Below are positions 1 through 8,524 of a DNA stretch of 64,000 nt, piece after piece. How positions within the stretch are numbered: position 1 is the stretch's first letter; each line of letters starts with the position of its first letter. A program made the translations under genes and the position numbers. The notes below the pieces were generated by a model, which was not told the origin of the DNA, did not search any database, and saw only the letters and a list, made by a program, of their open reading frames with translations. This DNA is from Bradyrhizobium sp. WSM471 (GTDB taxonomy: Bacteria; Pseudomonadota; Alphaproteobacteria; Rhizobiales; Xanthobacteraceae): positions 5,084,001 to 5,148,000 of the forward strand of contig NZ_CM001442.1 in NCBI RefSeq assembly GCF_000244915.1, read 5' to 3'.

Positions 1-64
1 CCGGTGCATGCCGGGTCGGGTGTTCGTAGATCCCGGCAATGTAGGCCTTGCCCTTGATGGTCAA
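1..64 (-). CDS. Thiolase / acetyl-CoA acetyltransferase family protein, N-terminal 21 codons only
   Basis: Read on the minus strand from a TTG at position 64, the frame gives L(M)TIKGKAYIAGIYEHPTRHAP and runs off the left edge. This is the characteristic start of the thiolase-like acetyl-CoA acetyltransferases (SCP2-thiolase type) found near acyl-CoA genes. A GGAGA Shine-Dalgarno at 71-75 lies six bases before the TTG, which supports this non-ATG start. The gene is on the same strand as, and downstream of, the indolepyruvate oxidoreductase, about 390 bases away. The catalytic Cys and His regions lie outside the window, so activity cannot be judged. Family assignment rests on only 21 residues. 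Confidence 0.7.
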   Translation of the reverse strand, partial: MTIKGKAYIAGIYEHPTRHAP

Positions 65-455
65 ATAAGGTCTCCGCTGGCGTGTCTCACTTCCGGTTTT
101 TTCTGAACCGCTGCTGCCCTGTTGGCAAGCGCGGAAATATTCCGCCGGGCGAGAGGGCAGCGGGTTCGCGCAAGTGGACGGTGCGGTCGGAGCGCCTCTG
201 CTTCCGGAGCAGTCATTGCGAGCGCAGCGAAGCAATCCAGGAATCTTTCCGCGGACGCATTTCTGGATTGCTTCGCTGCGCTCGCAATGACGGGAACGAC
301 GGGCAGAACCTTAAAGGTGTTTTGCCCGACGGCACAAGTAATTTCGTTTTATCGAAAAACCCTTTTTCGCGAAAACAACCCCATGCACAGTAGAAGGGTG
401 GTTGATTTCCAACAGGAATTTGGTGGGTGGATTAGCGACCCCCACCCCACAAATT
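65..455. other. Gene-free stretch with one palindromic repeat
   Basis: No credible gene lies here. The stretch holds the ribosome-binding site of the thiolase gene at its left end and the 80-base palindrome at 212-291. The open frames crossing it on the plus strand translate the palindrome (HCERSEAIQ-like peptide, a well-known artefact of this repeat family) and are not genes. No clear T-tailed terminator for the oxidoreductase ending at 456 was seen. Confidence 0.7.
212..291. repeat. Perfect 29-bp inverted repeat (ERSEAIQ-type dispersed palindrome)
   Basis: Positions 212-240 and 263-291 are exact reverse complements, separated by 22 bases. Each arm is itself a small hairpin: ATTGC pairs with GCAAT around the loop GAGCGCAGCGAA. 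The loop resembles that of the element at 13102-13175, so the two look like members of one family with a conserved loop and variable stems. Such elements are typical of Bradyrhizobium and Rhodopseudomonas intergenic DNA. Confidence 0.9.
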
Positions 456-3400
456 CTACTCCGCCGCGATCTGCCTCGGCGCGGGCGGCGGGTTGGCCAA
501 ATCGGCGGCGAGCTGGGCGTAGCGGGCCTTGGCGTCCGCGACGGCCTTCTCCTTCACTGGGCCGTAGCCGCGGATGCGGTCGGGCAACGACAGCAGCTCC
601 ACCGCGGTGTCGATCGTGAGCGGCGACAGCAGGCCGAGCACGGTGGCGACGTCCTTCTCGTAACCTACGATCAGGTCGCGTTCGAGCTTGCGGTCGGCGC
701 TACGACCGAAGATGTCGAGCGGCGTACCGCGCAGGAACTTGAATTTCGCCAGCACGCGGAACACCGGAAGCATCCACGGGCCGAACGCGCGCTTCTTCGG
801 GCGGCCGAGCGCATCGACGCCCCTGCTGAGAATAGGCGGCGCCAGATTGAAGTTGAACTTGAAGTCGCCTTCGAACTGATCGCGGAGCTGCTTTTCGAAC
901 GCACCGTCGGAGTAAAGGCGCGCGACTTCGTATTCGTCCTTGTAGGCCAGCAGTTTGGCGTAGTTGACCGCAACGGCGCGCGTCAACGCCTCGTCATAGC
1001 CGCCCTGCCTGGCGGCGTCGCTGACCTGGTCCACCAGCTTGCGGTAGCGCTTGGCCAGCCGGCCGTTCTGATAGGCGGTGAGATGCCTGGCGCGATGCTC
1101 GACGAGCTCGTCGAGCGTCATGGCGTCCAGGGTCCTGGGCGCAACGGCCTCATCAGTTCCCTTCAGCATGTCGGCAAGTCGTGCGGGATCGGCGACGGCG
1201 AGCCGGCCGAGCCTGAACGCTTCCTTGTTCATCTTGATCGAGACGCCGTTGACCTCGATCGCCTGCTCGATCGCCTCCGCCGATAACGGCAAGAGGCCCT
1301 TCTGATAGGCATACCCCATCATCATCATGTTGGTGGCGATGCTGTCGCCGAGGAGCTGCTCTGCCGGCTTGGTGAAGTCGAAGAACACCGAGTCCTTGTG
1401 CAGCGCGGTTTCCAGCAACCCATTCAGCTTGCGGGTCTGGAAGTTGAAATCGCGATTGAGGACGAAGTCGGCGGTCGGGATGACGTGGCTGTTGATGATG
1501 CCGCGGGTGCGGCTGCTGTCGCAAAGCGAGATGGTGTCCTTGGCAACCGCGACCACCTCATCGGCGGCGAGCACGACATCGGCCGTGCCGGTGACGATGC
1601 GCGAGCAGGTCACCTCGGCCGGATGATCGGACAGACGGACGTGGCTCAGCACCGCCCCACCCTTTTGCGCCAGGCCCGACATGTCGAGGATCATCGAGGC
1701 CTTGCCCTCGATATGGGCGGCCATGCCGAGCAGCGCGCCGATGGTCAGCACGCCGGTCCCGCCGACGCCGCCGACCGCGATGTTGTAGGGCTTGTCCAGG
1801 TTCGGGCGCGATGCCGGCTCGGGCAGCGCGCCGATATCGCCAACGCCCGCCGGCGCGCGCTTGCGCATCTTGCCGCCGTCCACGGTGACGAAGGACGGGC
1901 AAAAGCCTTTGACGCAGGAATAATCCTTGTTGCAGGTCGACTGGTTGATGGCGCGCTTGCGGCCGAACTCGGTCTCCAGCGGCTCGACCGAAATGCAGTT
2001 CGACTGCACCGAGCAATCGCCGCAGCCTTCACACACCGCGGGATTGATCAGCACACGGCGCGCCGGATCTTCCATCGTGCCGCGCTTGCGGCGGCGGCGC
2101 TTCTCCGCGGCGCAAGTCTGCACGAAGACGATCGCGGACGCGCCCTTGACCTTGCGCAACGTTTTCTGGACCGCGTCGAGCTCGTCACGATGCGCTGTCT
2201 TGACGCCGGGCGCGATCTCGTTCGCCGGATAGGCGTCGGGATTTTCGGAGACCAGATAGATCTCGCGGATGCCTTCGCTGTGGAGTTGGAAGGTGATCTG
2301 CTGCGGCGACAATTCGCCGTCGACATGCTGGCCGCCGGTCATCGCGGTCGCGTCGTTATAGAGGATCTTGTAAGTGATGTTGGCGCCGGAGGCGATCGCC
2401 TGGCGGATCGCGAGGCTGCCGGAGTGGAAATACGTGCCGTCGCCGAGATTGGCGAACACGTGCTCTTCCTTGGTGAAGGGGGCAACGCCGACCCACGGCA
2501 CACCCTCGCCCCCCATGTGTGTGAAGGTCTCGGTGGAGCGATCCATCCACAGGGCCATGAAGTGGCAACCGATGCCGGCAAAGGCGCGACTGCCTTCGGG
2601 CACCTTGGTCGATGTGTTGTGCGGGCAGCCGGAGCAGAAATACGGGGTGCGGGCGACAGGCGCGGTCGCCTGCATTTGCGACGCCTGGCGGCCGTTGAAC
2701 CAATCGGCCTTGGCGCGCAGCATCGTTGCAATTTCGGGATTGAGATCAAGTCGAAGCAGACGCTCTGTGAGCGAACTCGCCAGCGAGGCGACGCTGAGTT
2801 CTTCGGCAAAGGGGAGGAAGCGCTTGTCGTGGTCGTCCATCTTGCCGATGATCCGAGGACGGACGTCGTCGCGCCAGTTGAACAGCTCCTGCTTCACTTG
2901 GTTCTCCACGATCTCGCGGCGCTCTTCGATGATGAAGATTTCCTCGAGACCCACGGCGAACTGCCTGACGCCTTCCGGCTCCAGAGGCCAGGGCATGCCG
3001 ATCTTGTACAATCGAAGCCCGATCTTGGCGGCGACCTCGGGCGTGATGCCGAGCTCGCGCAGTGCTTGCCGGATATCCTCGTAGCTCTTGCCGGACGCCA
3101 TGATGCCGTAGCGGGCGTTCGGCGAGTCCATGGTGATGCGATTGACCTTGTTGGCGCGCGCAAAGGCGATCGCGGCAAAGCCCTTGTAGTCCTGCAGGCG
3201 GCGGTCCTGGGCGAAGCGGTCGTCGGGCCAGCGCAGATTGAGGCCGCCTTCGGGCATCTCGAAATCGGTCGGGATCACGAACGGCGTCATCTCGTCGGTG
3301 AGGTCGATCTCGGCGGTGGTCTCCACCGTCTCGGTGATCACCTTCATGCCGACCCAGCAGCCCGAATAGCGCGACATCGCAATACCCAGAAGGCCCATCT

Positions 3401-3947
3401 CGATCATTTCGTGGACGCTCGACGGGTAGAGATAGGGCATGAGCGCCGACATGAAGGCGTGGTCGGATTGATGCGGGACCGTTGAGGATTTTGCGCCGTG
3501 GTCGTCGCCGGCCAGACACAGGACGCCGCCGTTCTTGGCGGAGCCCGCGGCATTGCCGTGGCGGAAGACGTCGCCGCAGCGATCGACGCCGGGGCCCTTG
3601 CCGTACCAGATGCCGACCACACCGTCATACTGCGCGCCGGGCGAGAGGTTGAGCTGCTGCGAGCCCCAGACCGCGGTCGCGGCCAGGTCCTCATTCACGC
3701 CGGGCTGGAACTTGATGTTGTACTGCTCGAGATGCTTGCGCGCGGCGAACAGCTGCTGGTCATAGCCGCCGAGCGGCGAGCCGCGATAGCCGGAGATGAA
3801 GCCCGCGGTGTTCAGCCCCGCGGCACGGTCGCGCCGGATCTGGGCCATCGGCAGGCGGACCAGGGCCTGAATGCCGGTCGTGAAAATATGTCCGGTGTCC
3901 TGGGTGTATTTCTGATCGAGACTGATCGGACCCTGGTTGATGCCCAT
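456..3947 (-). CDS. Indolepyruvate:ferredoxin oxidoreductase family protein, single-chain
   Basis: This 1163-residue enzyme belongs to the TPP-dependent 2-oxoacid:ferredoxin oxidoreductases. Family members decarboxylate aryl-pyruvates (from Trp, Phe and Tyr transamination) to acyl-CoA and reduce ferredoxin. Domains in order: an N-terminal pyrimidine-binding TPP region (about 20-270); the TPP/metal domain with CSGCPHN at 438-444, GDGTYFHSG at 502-510 and NDATAMTGG at 531-539; a 4Fe-4S region with Cys 639, 642, 645, 651, 672, 678 and 683; a gamma domain opening GGVGGTG at 726-732; and a long C-terminal domain. Other organisms split these into IorA and IorB. The ATG is preceded by AGAGGA. It is transcribed away from the cytochrome c gene. 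Confidence 0.93.
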   Translation of the reverse strand: MGINQGPISLDQKYTQDTGHIFTTGIQALVRLPMAQIRRDRAAGLNTAGFISGYRGSPLGGYDQQLFAARKHLEQYNIKFQPGVNEDLAATAVWGSQQLNLSPGAQYDGVVGIWYGKGPGVDRCGDVFRHGNAAGSAKNGGVLCLAGDDHGAKSSTVPHQSDHAFMSALMPYLYPSSVHEMIEMGLLGIAMSRYSGCWVGMKVITETVETTAEIDLTDEMTPFVIPTDFEMPEGGLNLRWPDDRFAQDRRLQDYKGFAAIAFARANKVNRITMDSPNARYGIMASGKSYEDIRQALRELGITPEVAAKIGLRLYKIGMPWPLEPEGVRQFAVGLEEIFIIEERREIVENQVKQELFNWRDDVRPRIIGKMDDHDKRFLPFAEELSVASLASSLTERLLRLDLNPEIATMLRAKADWFNGRQASQMQATAPVARTPYFCSGCPHNTSTKVPEGSRAFAGIGCHFMALWMDRSTETFTHMGGEGVPWVGVAPFTKEEHVFANLGDGTYFHSGSLAIRQAIASGANITYKILYNDATAMTGGQHVDGELSPQQITFQLHSEGIREIYLVSENPDAYPANEIAPGVKTAHRDELDAVQKTLRKVKGASAIVFVQTCAAEKRRRRKRGTMEDPARRVLINPAVCEGCGDCSVQSNCISVEPLETEFGRKRAINQSTCNKDYSCVKGFCPSFVTVDGGKMRKRAPAGVGDIGALPEPASRPNLDKPYNIAVGGVGGTGVLTIGALLGMAAHIEGKASMILDMSGLAQKGGAVLSHVRLSDHPAEVTCSRIVTGTADVVLAADEVVAVAKDTISLCDSSRTRGIINSHVIPTADFVLNRDFNFQTRKLNGLLETALHKDSVFFDFTKPAEQLLGDSIATNMMMMGYAYQKGLLPLSAEAIEQAIEVNGVSIKMNKEAFRLGRLAVADPARLADMLKGTDEAVAPRTLDAMTLDELVEHRARHLTAYQNGRLAKRYRKLVDQVSDAARQGGYDEALTRAVAVNYAKLLAYKDEYEVARLYSDGAFEKQLRDQFEGDFKFNFNLAPPILSRGVDALGRPKKRAFGPWMLPVFRVLAKFKFLRGTPLDIFGRSADRKLERDLIVGYEKDVATVLGLLSPLTIDTAVELLSLPDRIRGYGPVKEKAVADAKARYAQLAADLANPPPAPRQIAAE

Positions 3948-4227
3948 TATGTCCTCTTCCGCCCTTTTGAGCGCTTGGCTGCTTAAGCCGTTGCCTGCCC
4001 GTTGTTTTTAGCTAGGGCGCGCCGACCATTTCCGCCACTCTATGTCGGATATTTCACGCTCCGCATCACAATTCTGGACCAAAGGCAGCGCCGGGTAAAA
4101 ATCGCAATTTCGTGGCTGCATTGGCATCCGCGATTTTCATTTTGTGTCACCATACCCCCGCCGTCGCGCAACGAATTGACGCCCAGTCATCCCGGACGGC
4201 GTCGATGGGTCGCAGGAGAGGCTTTCG

Positions 4228-5454
4228 ATGCGGACGATTCTGGCTGGCTTGGCTGTCGTGGGTCTGGCGTTGTGCAGTGCGGTTGCGAGCGCGGCCGTCG
4301 CTGCCGAGCCGTCACCGGAGCTGATCGCCACCGGCAAGGCGCTGGTGGAGGCCGGCGGCTGTGCGGGCTGCCACACCGCCGATCCCGCCAAACCGTTCGC
4401 GGGCGGAAAGCGCATCGCCACTCCCTTTGGCGCGATCTACGCGCCGAACCTGACGCCGGATCGCGACACCGGGATCGGCGCCTGGACCGACGCCGACTTC
4501 ACCCGCGCCGTGCGCACCGGCGTCGCGCCCGACGGCTCCAACTATTACCCGGCGTTCCCCTACCCCTATTTCACGCGGATGACGAAGGACGACACACTGG
4601 CGATCCGGGCGTATCTCGGAACGCTCGCGGCCGTCACGAGCCGCAACAAGCCGCCGGAACTACGCTGGCCGTTTGGCTATCGTGGCCTGATGCGGATCTG
4701 GAAAATGGTCTATTTCAAACCCGGCCTGTTCGAGCCGGACCAGAGCCAGAGCGCGGCGTGGAATCGGGGCGGCTATCTCGTCACCGGGCTCGGTCATTGC
4801 GGCGCCTGCCATACGCCGAAGAACTATTTCGGCGCGGACAAGCAGGCGCAGGCCCTCGCGGGCAACGAGGTCGGCGGCTGGTACGCGCCACGGCTCGATG
4901 GCGCGGCCCGTAGCGGGCTGAAATCGTGGAGTGTCGAGGACGTCACGGAATATCTGCAGAGCGGGCGCAACGCCAGGAGCCATGCCAGCGGGCTGATGGC
5001 AGAGGTGGTCGCCAACTCGACCTCAAAGATGAGCGATGCCGACGTGCGCGCGATCGCGGTTTACCTGAAGAACCTGCCGCCGGCGCGGCGCGAGGCGATC
5101 GTGACGCCGCCCGACGATGCCGAGATGAAAGCCGGCCAGGCCGTCTACGCCAAGCTCTGCATCGCCTGCCATGAGGCCGACGGCACAGGCGCACCGCGCA
5201 TCTATCCGCCGCTGCCTGCCAACGCGCTGCTGCAATCGGTCAATCCGTCCTCGACCTTGCGCATCATCCTCGACGGCGCCCACACCGTGACCACGCCGCG
5301 CGCGCCCAACACCGGCGAGATGCCGGCCTATTCCAGCCAGCTCTCCGACGAAGAAGTCGCGGCGGTGACGAACTACATCCGCAATTCCTGGGGCAACGCC
5401 GCGCCGCTGGTGACGCCGGCGCAGGTGGCGAGGGCGCGGAAGCAGGAGCCCTAG
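4228..5454 (+). CDS. Periplasmic triheme cytochrome c (alcohol/gluconate dehydrogenase cytochrome-subunit type)
   Basis: The 408-residue product has a signal peptide (about residues 1-26, ending AVAA) and three CxxCH heme-binding motifs: CAGCH 45-49, CGACH 191-195 and CIACH 311-315. Three c-type domains of this spacing are characteristic of the cytochrome subunit (AdhB/GndC type) that passes electrons from a membrane-bound dehydrogenase to ubiquinone. No dehydrogenase partner gene lies beside it, so the electron donor is unknown. GGAGAG eight bases ahead supports the ATG. The gene ends one base from the stop of the convergent TRIC-like gene. Confidence 0.88.
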   Translation: MRTILAGLAVVGLALCSAVASAAVAAEPSPELIATGKALVEAGGCAGCHTADPAKPFAGGKRIATPFGAIYAPNLTPDRDTGIGAWTDADFTRAVRTGVAPDGSNYYPAFPYPYFTRMTKDDTLAIRAYLGTLAAVTSRNKPPELRWPFGYRGLMRIWKMVYFKPGLFEPDQSQSAAWNRGGYLVTGLGHCGACHTPKNYFGADKQAQALAGNEVGGWYAPRLDGAARSGLKSWSVEDVTEYLQSGRNARSHASGLMAEVVANSTSKMSDADVRAIAVYLKNLPPARREAIVTPPDDAEMKAGQAVYAKLCIACHEADGTGAPRIYPPLPANALLQSVNPSSTLRIILDGAHTVTTPRAPNTGEMPAYSSQLSDEEVAAVTNYIRNSWGNAAPLVTPAQVARARKQEP

Positions 5455-5455
5455 C

Positions 5456-6106
5456 TCAAGGCTCCCGCTCCTCCTCTTCCGTGAACACGAATTTCGGCAT
5501 CTCCCATTTGTAGCGCACCGCGAGGAGACGGAAGCTGATGCCGAGGGCGAACGTCAAAATGGTCCAGAGCTCGGCGTTCAGCTTGAGACCGAACGCGGTG
5601 GCATAGAACAGCCCCGTCACCACCGAGACGCTGGCATAGAGCTCGGAGCGGAACAGCAGCGGCACGTCGTTGCAGAGCACGTCGCGCAACACCCCGCCGG
5701 CGCAACCGGTCACCATGCCGGAGACGATGACGATCGGCAGCGTGGCATCCATCTGCCAGGCGATGTCGCAGCCGGTCATGGTGAAGACGACGAGGCCGAT
5801 GGCATCGAGCACGATGAAGGCCAGTTTGAGCCGGTGGACCAGCCGCGCCATCAGGATGGTGAGGAAGGCGGCGCCTCCGGCCATTGCGAGGTAGATGGGG
5901 TTTTGCACCCAAGCCAGGGGATAATGACCGAGAAAGAGATCGCGCAAGGTGCCGCCGCCGAGCGCCGTGATGCAGCCGAGGAAGCAGACGCCGAGCCAAT
6001 CCATGCTGCGGCGGCCGGCAGCGAGCGCGGCAGTCATGCCTTGCGCCGCCACCGCGACCAGCGACAACAGATGCAGCACGCTATCGCTCGGCGGCAAGCT
6101 CCACAT
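5456..6106 (-). CDS. TRIC-type (UPF0126/YicG) inner-membrane channel protein
   Basis: A 216-residue, strongly hydrophobic protein with about seven membrane segments and two internally related halves. Each half bears a Gly-rich kinked-helix motif: GGGTLRD at 50-56 and GGVLRD at 137-142. These are hallmarks of the bacterial trimeric intracellular cation (TRIC) channel family, formerly UPF0126, thought to conduct monovalent cations. The C-terminus is short and acidic (EEEEREP). It converges on the cytochrome c gene with one base between the stops, so there is no room for a separate terminator. Confidence 0.88.
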   Translation of the reverse strand: MWSLPPSDSVLHLLSLVAVAAQGMTAALAAGRRSMDWLGVCFLGCITALGGGTLRDLFLGHYPLAWVQNPIYLAMAGGAAFLTILMARLVHRLKLAFIVLDAIGLVVFTMTGCDIAWQMDATLPIVIVSGMVTGCAGGVLRDVLCNDVPLLFRSELYASVSVVTGLFYATAFGLKLNAELWTILTFALGISFRLLAVRYKWEMPKFVFTEEEEREP

Positions 6107-6270
6107 CGTTTGGTTCCTTCCCGCCAGCGGAACTTACCCTTCAGGTACCCCAGCGAACAGGTTCCCGATTCCCGCCGCGGGCGCAACATACGACGAAAGC
6201 ACTAAGGAGGGCGGAACAGAAGCTCGCATCTAAGGGTTGTCCAGCCGCAATAATCGAGGAGAACCAATCG

Positions 6271-6663
6271 ATGGCTGACGACCGTTTTACCAACGATCCG
6301 TACCGCCCGAATCTCGCCGATGATGAGTATCGCAATGCGGCGCGACGGGATGCCCAGCTTCAGGTCGACCCTGAGCTTAGCGAAGGCCCCGCCTCCAGCG
6401 GCAAGATAGCCCTGTTCGCAGTGGCCATCGCCTTGGTGCTGGGCGCCGTATTCTATGGCCTGAACAACACCGGCACCAGCAACCAGGCGAGCACCACGCC
6501 GGCAACGCAGACAGCCCAGCAGGCGCCGGCTACCAATCCGGCTGCACCGCCCGGCATGCGTGACGTGACGCCCCGCACCAACACCGCGCCGGGCGTGACC
6601 ACGGGCGCCGCGCCGAGCAAGCCGGCCCCGGATACGCCGGCACCGGCTGGCGCCGCGAAGTAA
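6271..6663 (+). CDS. Hypothetical single-pass membrane protein with Pro/Ala/Thr-rich tail
   Basis: The 130-residue product has an acidic, soluble N-terminus (1-43), one membrane helix (about 45-63, KIALFAVAIALVLGAVFYG) and a low-complexity Pro/Ala/Thr tail to the C-terminus. The shape suggests an anchored periplasmic protein with a disordered stalk. AGGAGA precedes the ATG at a normal distance. I recognise it as a type common in Bradyrhizobium but know no function. A hairpin follows at 6686-6709. Confidence 0.75.
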   Translation: MADDRFTNDPYRPNLADDEYRNAARRDAQLQVDPELSEGPASSGKIALFAVAIALVLGAVFYGLNNTGTSNQASTTPATQTAQQAPATNPAAPPGMRDVTPRTNTAPGVTTGAAPSKPAPDTPAPAGAAK

Positions 6664-6685
6664 CGATTTGCAACAATATGCGACA

Positions 6686-6709
6686 GCGGCGGGACTCACA
6701 TCCCGCCGC
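6686..6709. terminator. Convergent hairpin between 6271-6663 and 6722-7531
   Basis: GCGGCGGGA pairs with TCCCGCCGC around the loop CTCACA, in the 58-base gap between two convergent genes. The tail on the plus strand (CTTCGTCTGTCTC) is only moderately T-rich, so it is a weak intrinsic terminator at best, possibly serving both sides. Confidence 0.55.
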
Positions 6710-6721
6710 CTTCGTCTGTCT

Positions 6722-7531
6722 CTAGCTGAATATCTTGTTGAGCTCGCCGCCGGGATATCCGCTCGCGAGTTCCGCGAAGGTGCCCTTCTCTGCCATTTCT
6801 TTCGCGGCCCGCATGAAGCCGCCCCAGGCGGCACGAGCGAGTGAACCGCCGACGCTGATCCGGCGCACGCCAAGATCGGCAGCTTCCTGCAATGACAGCC
6901 CAGAGCCGCCGATCAGCAGGTTGAATGGTTTGGGTGCGACAGCCTTCACCACCGCGGCGATGTCCTCGCGGCTCTTCAGGCCCGGCGCGTAAAGGCAATC
7001 GGCGCCGGCATCGGCGTAAGCGGTGAGCCGGTCGATGACGAGCTTGAGGTCGGTCACGCCCCACAGGTACGCCTCGCAGCGCCCGACCAGCAGCACGCCG
7101 CTATCGCCGATCGCCTTGCGCGACGCCTGGATGCGCTCGACTGCGAGCGTGCGCTCGTAGATTGGCTTGTCCTTGTCGCCGGTGGAATCCTCGATCGACA
7201 GGCCGGCAACGCCGGTGCGCGCACAGCGCTCGACATTGTCCGCGACCTGGTGCGGCTCGACCGCAAAGCCGCCCTCGAAATCCGCGTTCACGGGGATGTC
7301 GACGGACGTGCTCAGTGCTGCCAGATGCTGACAGACCTCCTCGACGCTGACATGGTTGTCGGCCTTGCCGATGGTCCAGGCAAAGCCGGCACTCGACGAC
7401 GCGAGCGCCTTGAAACCGAGATGCTGCAACGCTTTTGCGCTGCCGACGTCGACCGGATTGGGCAGGATGAAGCAGCCGCTCTCGTGCATCTTCCTGAAGG
7501 TCGCGCGCTTGTCAGCAGTTGTCACATGCAT
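6722..7531 (-). CDS. Isocitrate lyase / phosphoenolpyruvate mutase family enzyme
   Basis: A 269-residue TIM-barrel protein of the PEP mutase/isocitrate lyase superfamily, whose members cleave or form C-C or P-C bonds in 2-oxo or hydroxy acids with Mg2+. The metal-binding pattern is visible as NADFEGGF (81-88, Asp84) and SIEDS (112-116). The KKCGH catalytic motif of true isocitrate lyases is absent, so the substrate is open (for example oxaloacetate, methylisocitrate-like or carboxyphosphoenolpyruvate-type). GGGAGAG precedes the ATG. It is the last gene of a three-gene group running from 8279. Confidence 0.87.
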   Translation of the reverse strand: MHVTTADKRATFRKMHESGCFILPNPVDVGSAKALQHLGFKALASSSAGFAWTIGKADNHVSVEEVCQHLAALSTSVDIPVNADFEGGFAVEPHQVADNVERCARTGVAGLSIEDSTGDKDKPIYERTLAVERIQASRKAIGDSGVLLVGRCEAYLWGVTDLKLVIDRLTAYADAGADCLYAPGLKSREDIAAVVKAVAPKPFNLLIGGSGLSLQEAADLGVRRISVGGSLARAAWGGFMRAAKEMAEKGTFAELASGYPGGELNKIFS

Positions 7532-7582
7532 GTTTCTCTCCCTTGTTTGCCGCGCAGAGATGGGGACGTGCCGCCGCGAGCG

Positions 7583-7933
7583 CTAGTGTGCGTCGTGCAC
7601 CGCGCGGCTGTCCTTCGGCGCCTGCTCGCGATCATTCATGCTGTAGTCACGGATGACGCTGGCGATACGCAGATGATAATCGGCGAAGATTTTCGCGCGG
7701 CCCTTGGCCTGGGTGCGACGATGCTCCATCGTGTTGCGCCAGGCTTGCACGGCCGCCTCGTCCCGCCAGAACGACATCGACAAGATCTTGCCCTTGTCGG
7801 TCAGGCTCTCGAAACGCTCGACCGAGATGAAGCCGTCGATGGTTTGCAGGATCGGCTTGAGGTCGGCCGCGAGGTCGAAATAATCCTGGCGGTGTTCCGG
7901 CTTCGGCCAGACCTCGAAGATCACGGCGATCAT
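7583..7933 (-). CDS. Antibiotic biosynthesis monooxygenase (ABM) domain protein
   Basis: A 116-residue dimeric alpha/beta-barrel protein. The ferredoxin-like ABM fold shows in the first strand MIAVIFEVWPKPEH and in SMSFWRDEAAVQAWRN. The start at 7933 is chosen because AAGGAGAG lies eight bases ahead and the ABM fold begins exactly there; a longer open frame to 8092 has no such site. ABM proteins act as small cofactor-free oxygenases or heme-linked enzymes, but many have no known substrate. It sits between the NIPSNAP and PEP-mutase-like genes. Confidence 0.83.
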   Translation of the reverse strand: MIAVIFEVWPKPEHRQDYFDLAADLKPILQTIDGFISVERFESLTDKGKILSMSFWRDEAAVQAWRNTMEHRRTQAKGRAKIFADYHLRIASVIRDYSMNDREQAPKDSRAVHDAH

Positions 7934-7970
7934 GGGCGTCTCTCCTTGAGTTGATGGCCTACGATACCAC

Positions 7971-8279
7971 TTACAAAACCACTTGGCGCAGAAACGTGCG
8001 CTCTTCCGCGAGGATGAATTTGTGCTCCTCGGCGAAGTGGAAGTTCGCCATGCCTTCCGTATCCTGACGCAGCCGAGCGCGATAGGCCTCATACGCAGCC
8101 AAACTCTCGAAGGTGATCAGCGCAAACGCGATGTTGTTGGTGCCCTCGTGCGGCATGAAATAGCCGATCAGATCGCCGCCGCATTTCGGGATAATGGTGA
8201 GCCAGCGCTTCGAATATTCCTCGAACTGCGCGCGCTTGAAGGGATCGAGCTGGTAGCGGATGAAGACGGTGACGGACAT
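7971..8279 (-). CDS. NIPSNAP family protein
   Basis: A 102-residue protein with the NIPSNAP pattern: [21 protein letters not shown] at the N-terminus, a central [20 protein letters not shown] strand pair and [14 protein letters not shown]. NIPSNAPs adopt the same dimeric alpha/beta-barrel as ABM proteins and often accompany oxidoreductases, but their reaction is unknown. AAGGAAAGGAA precedes the ATG. It is the first gene of a three-gene minus-strand group and faces the ArsR-type regulator at 8525. Confidence 0.85.
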   Translation of the reverse strand: MSVTVFIRYQLDPFKRAQFEEYSKRWLTIIPKCGGDLIGYFMPHEGTNNIAFALITFESLAAYEAYRARLRQDTEGMANFHFAEEHKFILAEERTFLRQVVL

Positions 8280-8320
8280 CTAAGTTTCCTTTCCTTGTTT
8301 GCGCGAGCGAAGCGCCAGCT

Positions 8321-8429
8321 CCTCATCCTGAGGAGCTTGGCGCGAGCCAAGCGTCTCGAAGGATGACGGCCCCGCCGGTGACCTCGCCCTTCGAGACGCG
8401 CGCAAGAGCGCGCTCCTCAGGGTGAGGAT
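8321..8429. repeat. Nested palindromic repeat in the divergent promoter region
   Basis: Outer arms (8321-8336 and 8412-8427) pair imperfectly, CCTCATCCTGAGGAGC with GCTCCTCAGGGTGAGG. An inner pair, GCGTCTCGAAGG (8351-8362) with CCTTCGAGACGC (8388-8399), is nearly perfect. This is a dispersed Bradyrhizobium palindrome. It fills much of the 245-base region from which both the NIPSNAP operon and the ArsR-type gene must be transcribed. Confidence 0.8.
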
Positions 8430-8524
8430 CGAGATTTCAGTCGTGCTACGCCGTTCGCTCGCAATGACGAGCAACACAACGCTACGCGCTTGCCCGACCG
8501 CAATGCTTCGGCTACCATCGAAGC

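Noticed and set aside
82..619. Open frames containing HCERSEAIQ-like peptide
   Set aside because: The peptide is the translation of the dispersed palindrome at 212-291, a common annotation artefact.
6722..7531. Calling the PEP-mutase-like enzyme isocitrate lyase
   Set aside because: The KKCGH catalytic motif is absent and the chain is much shorter than isocitrate lyase.
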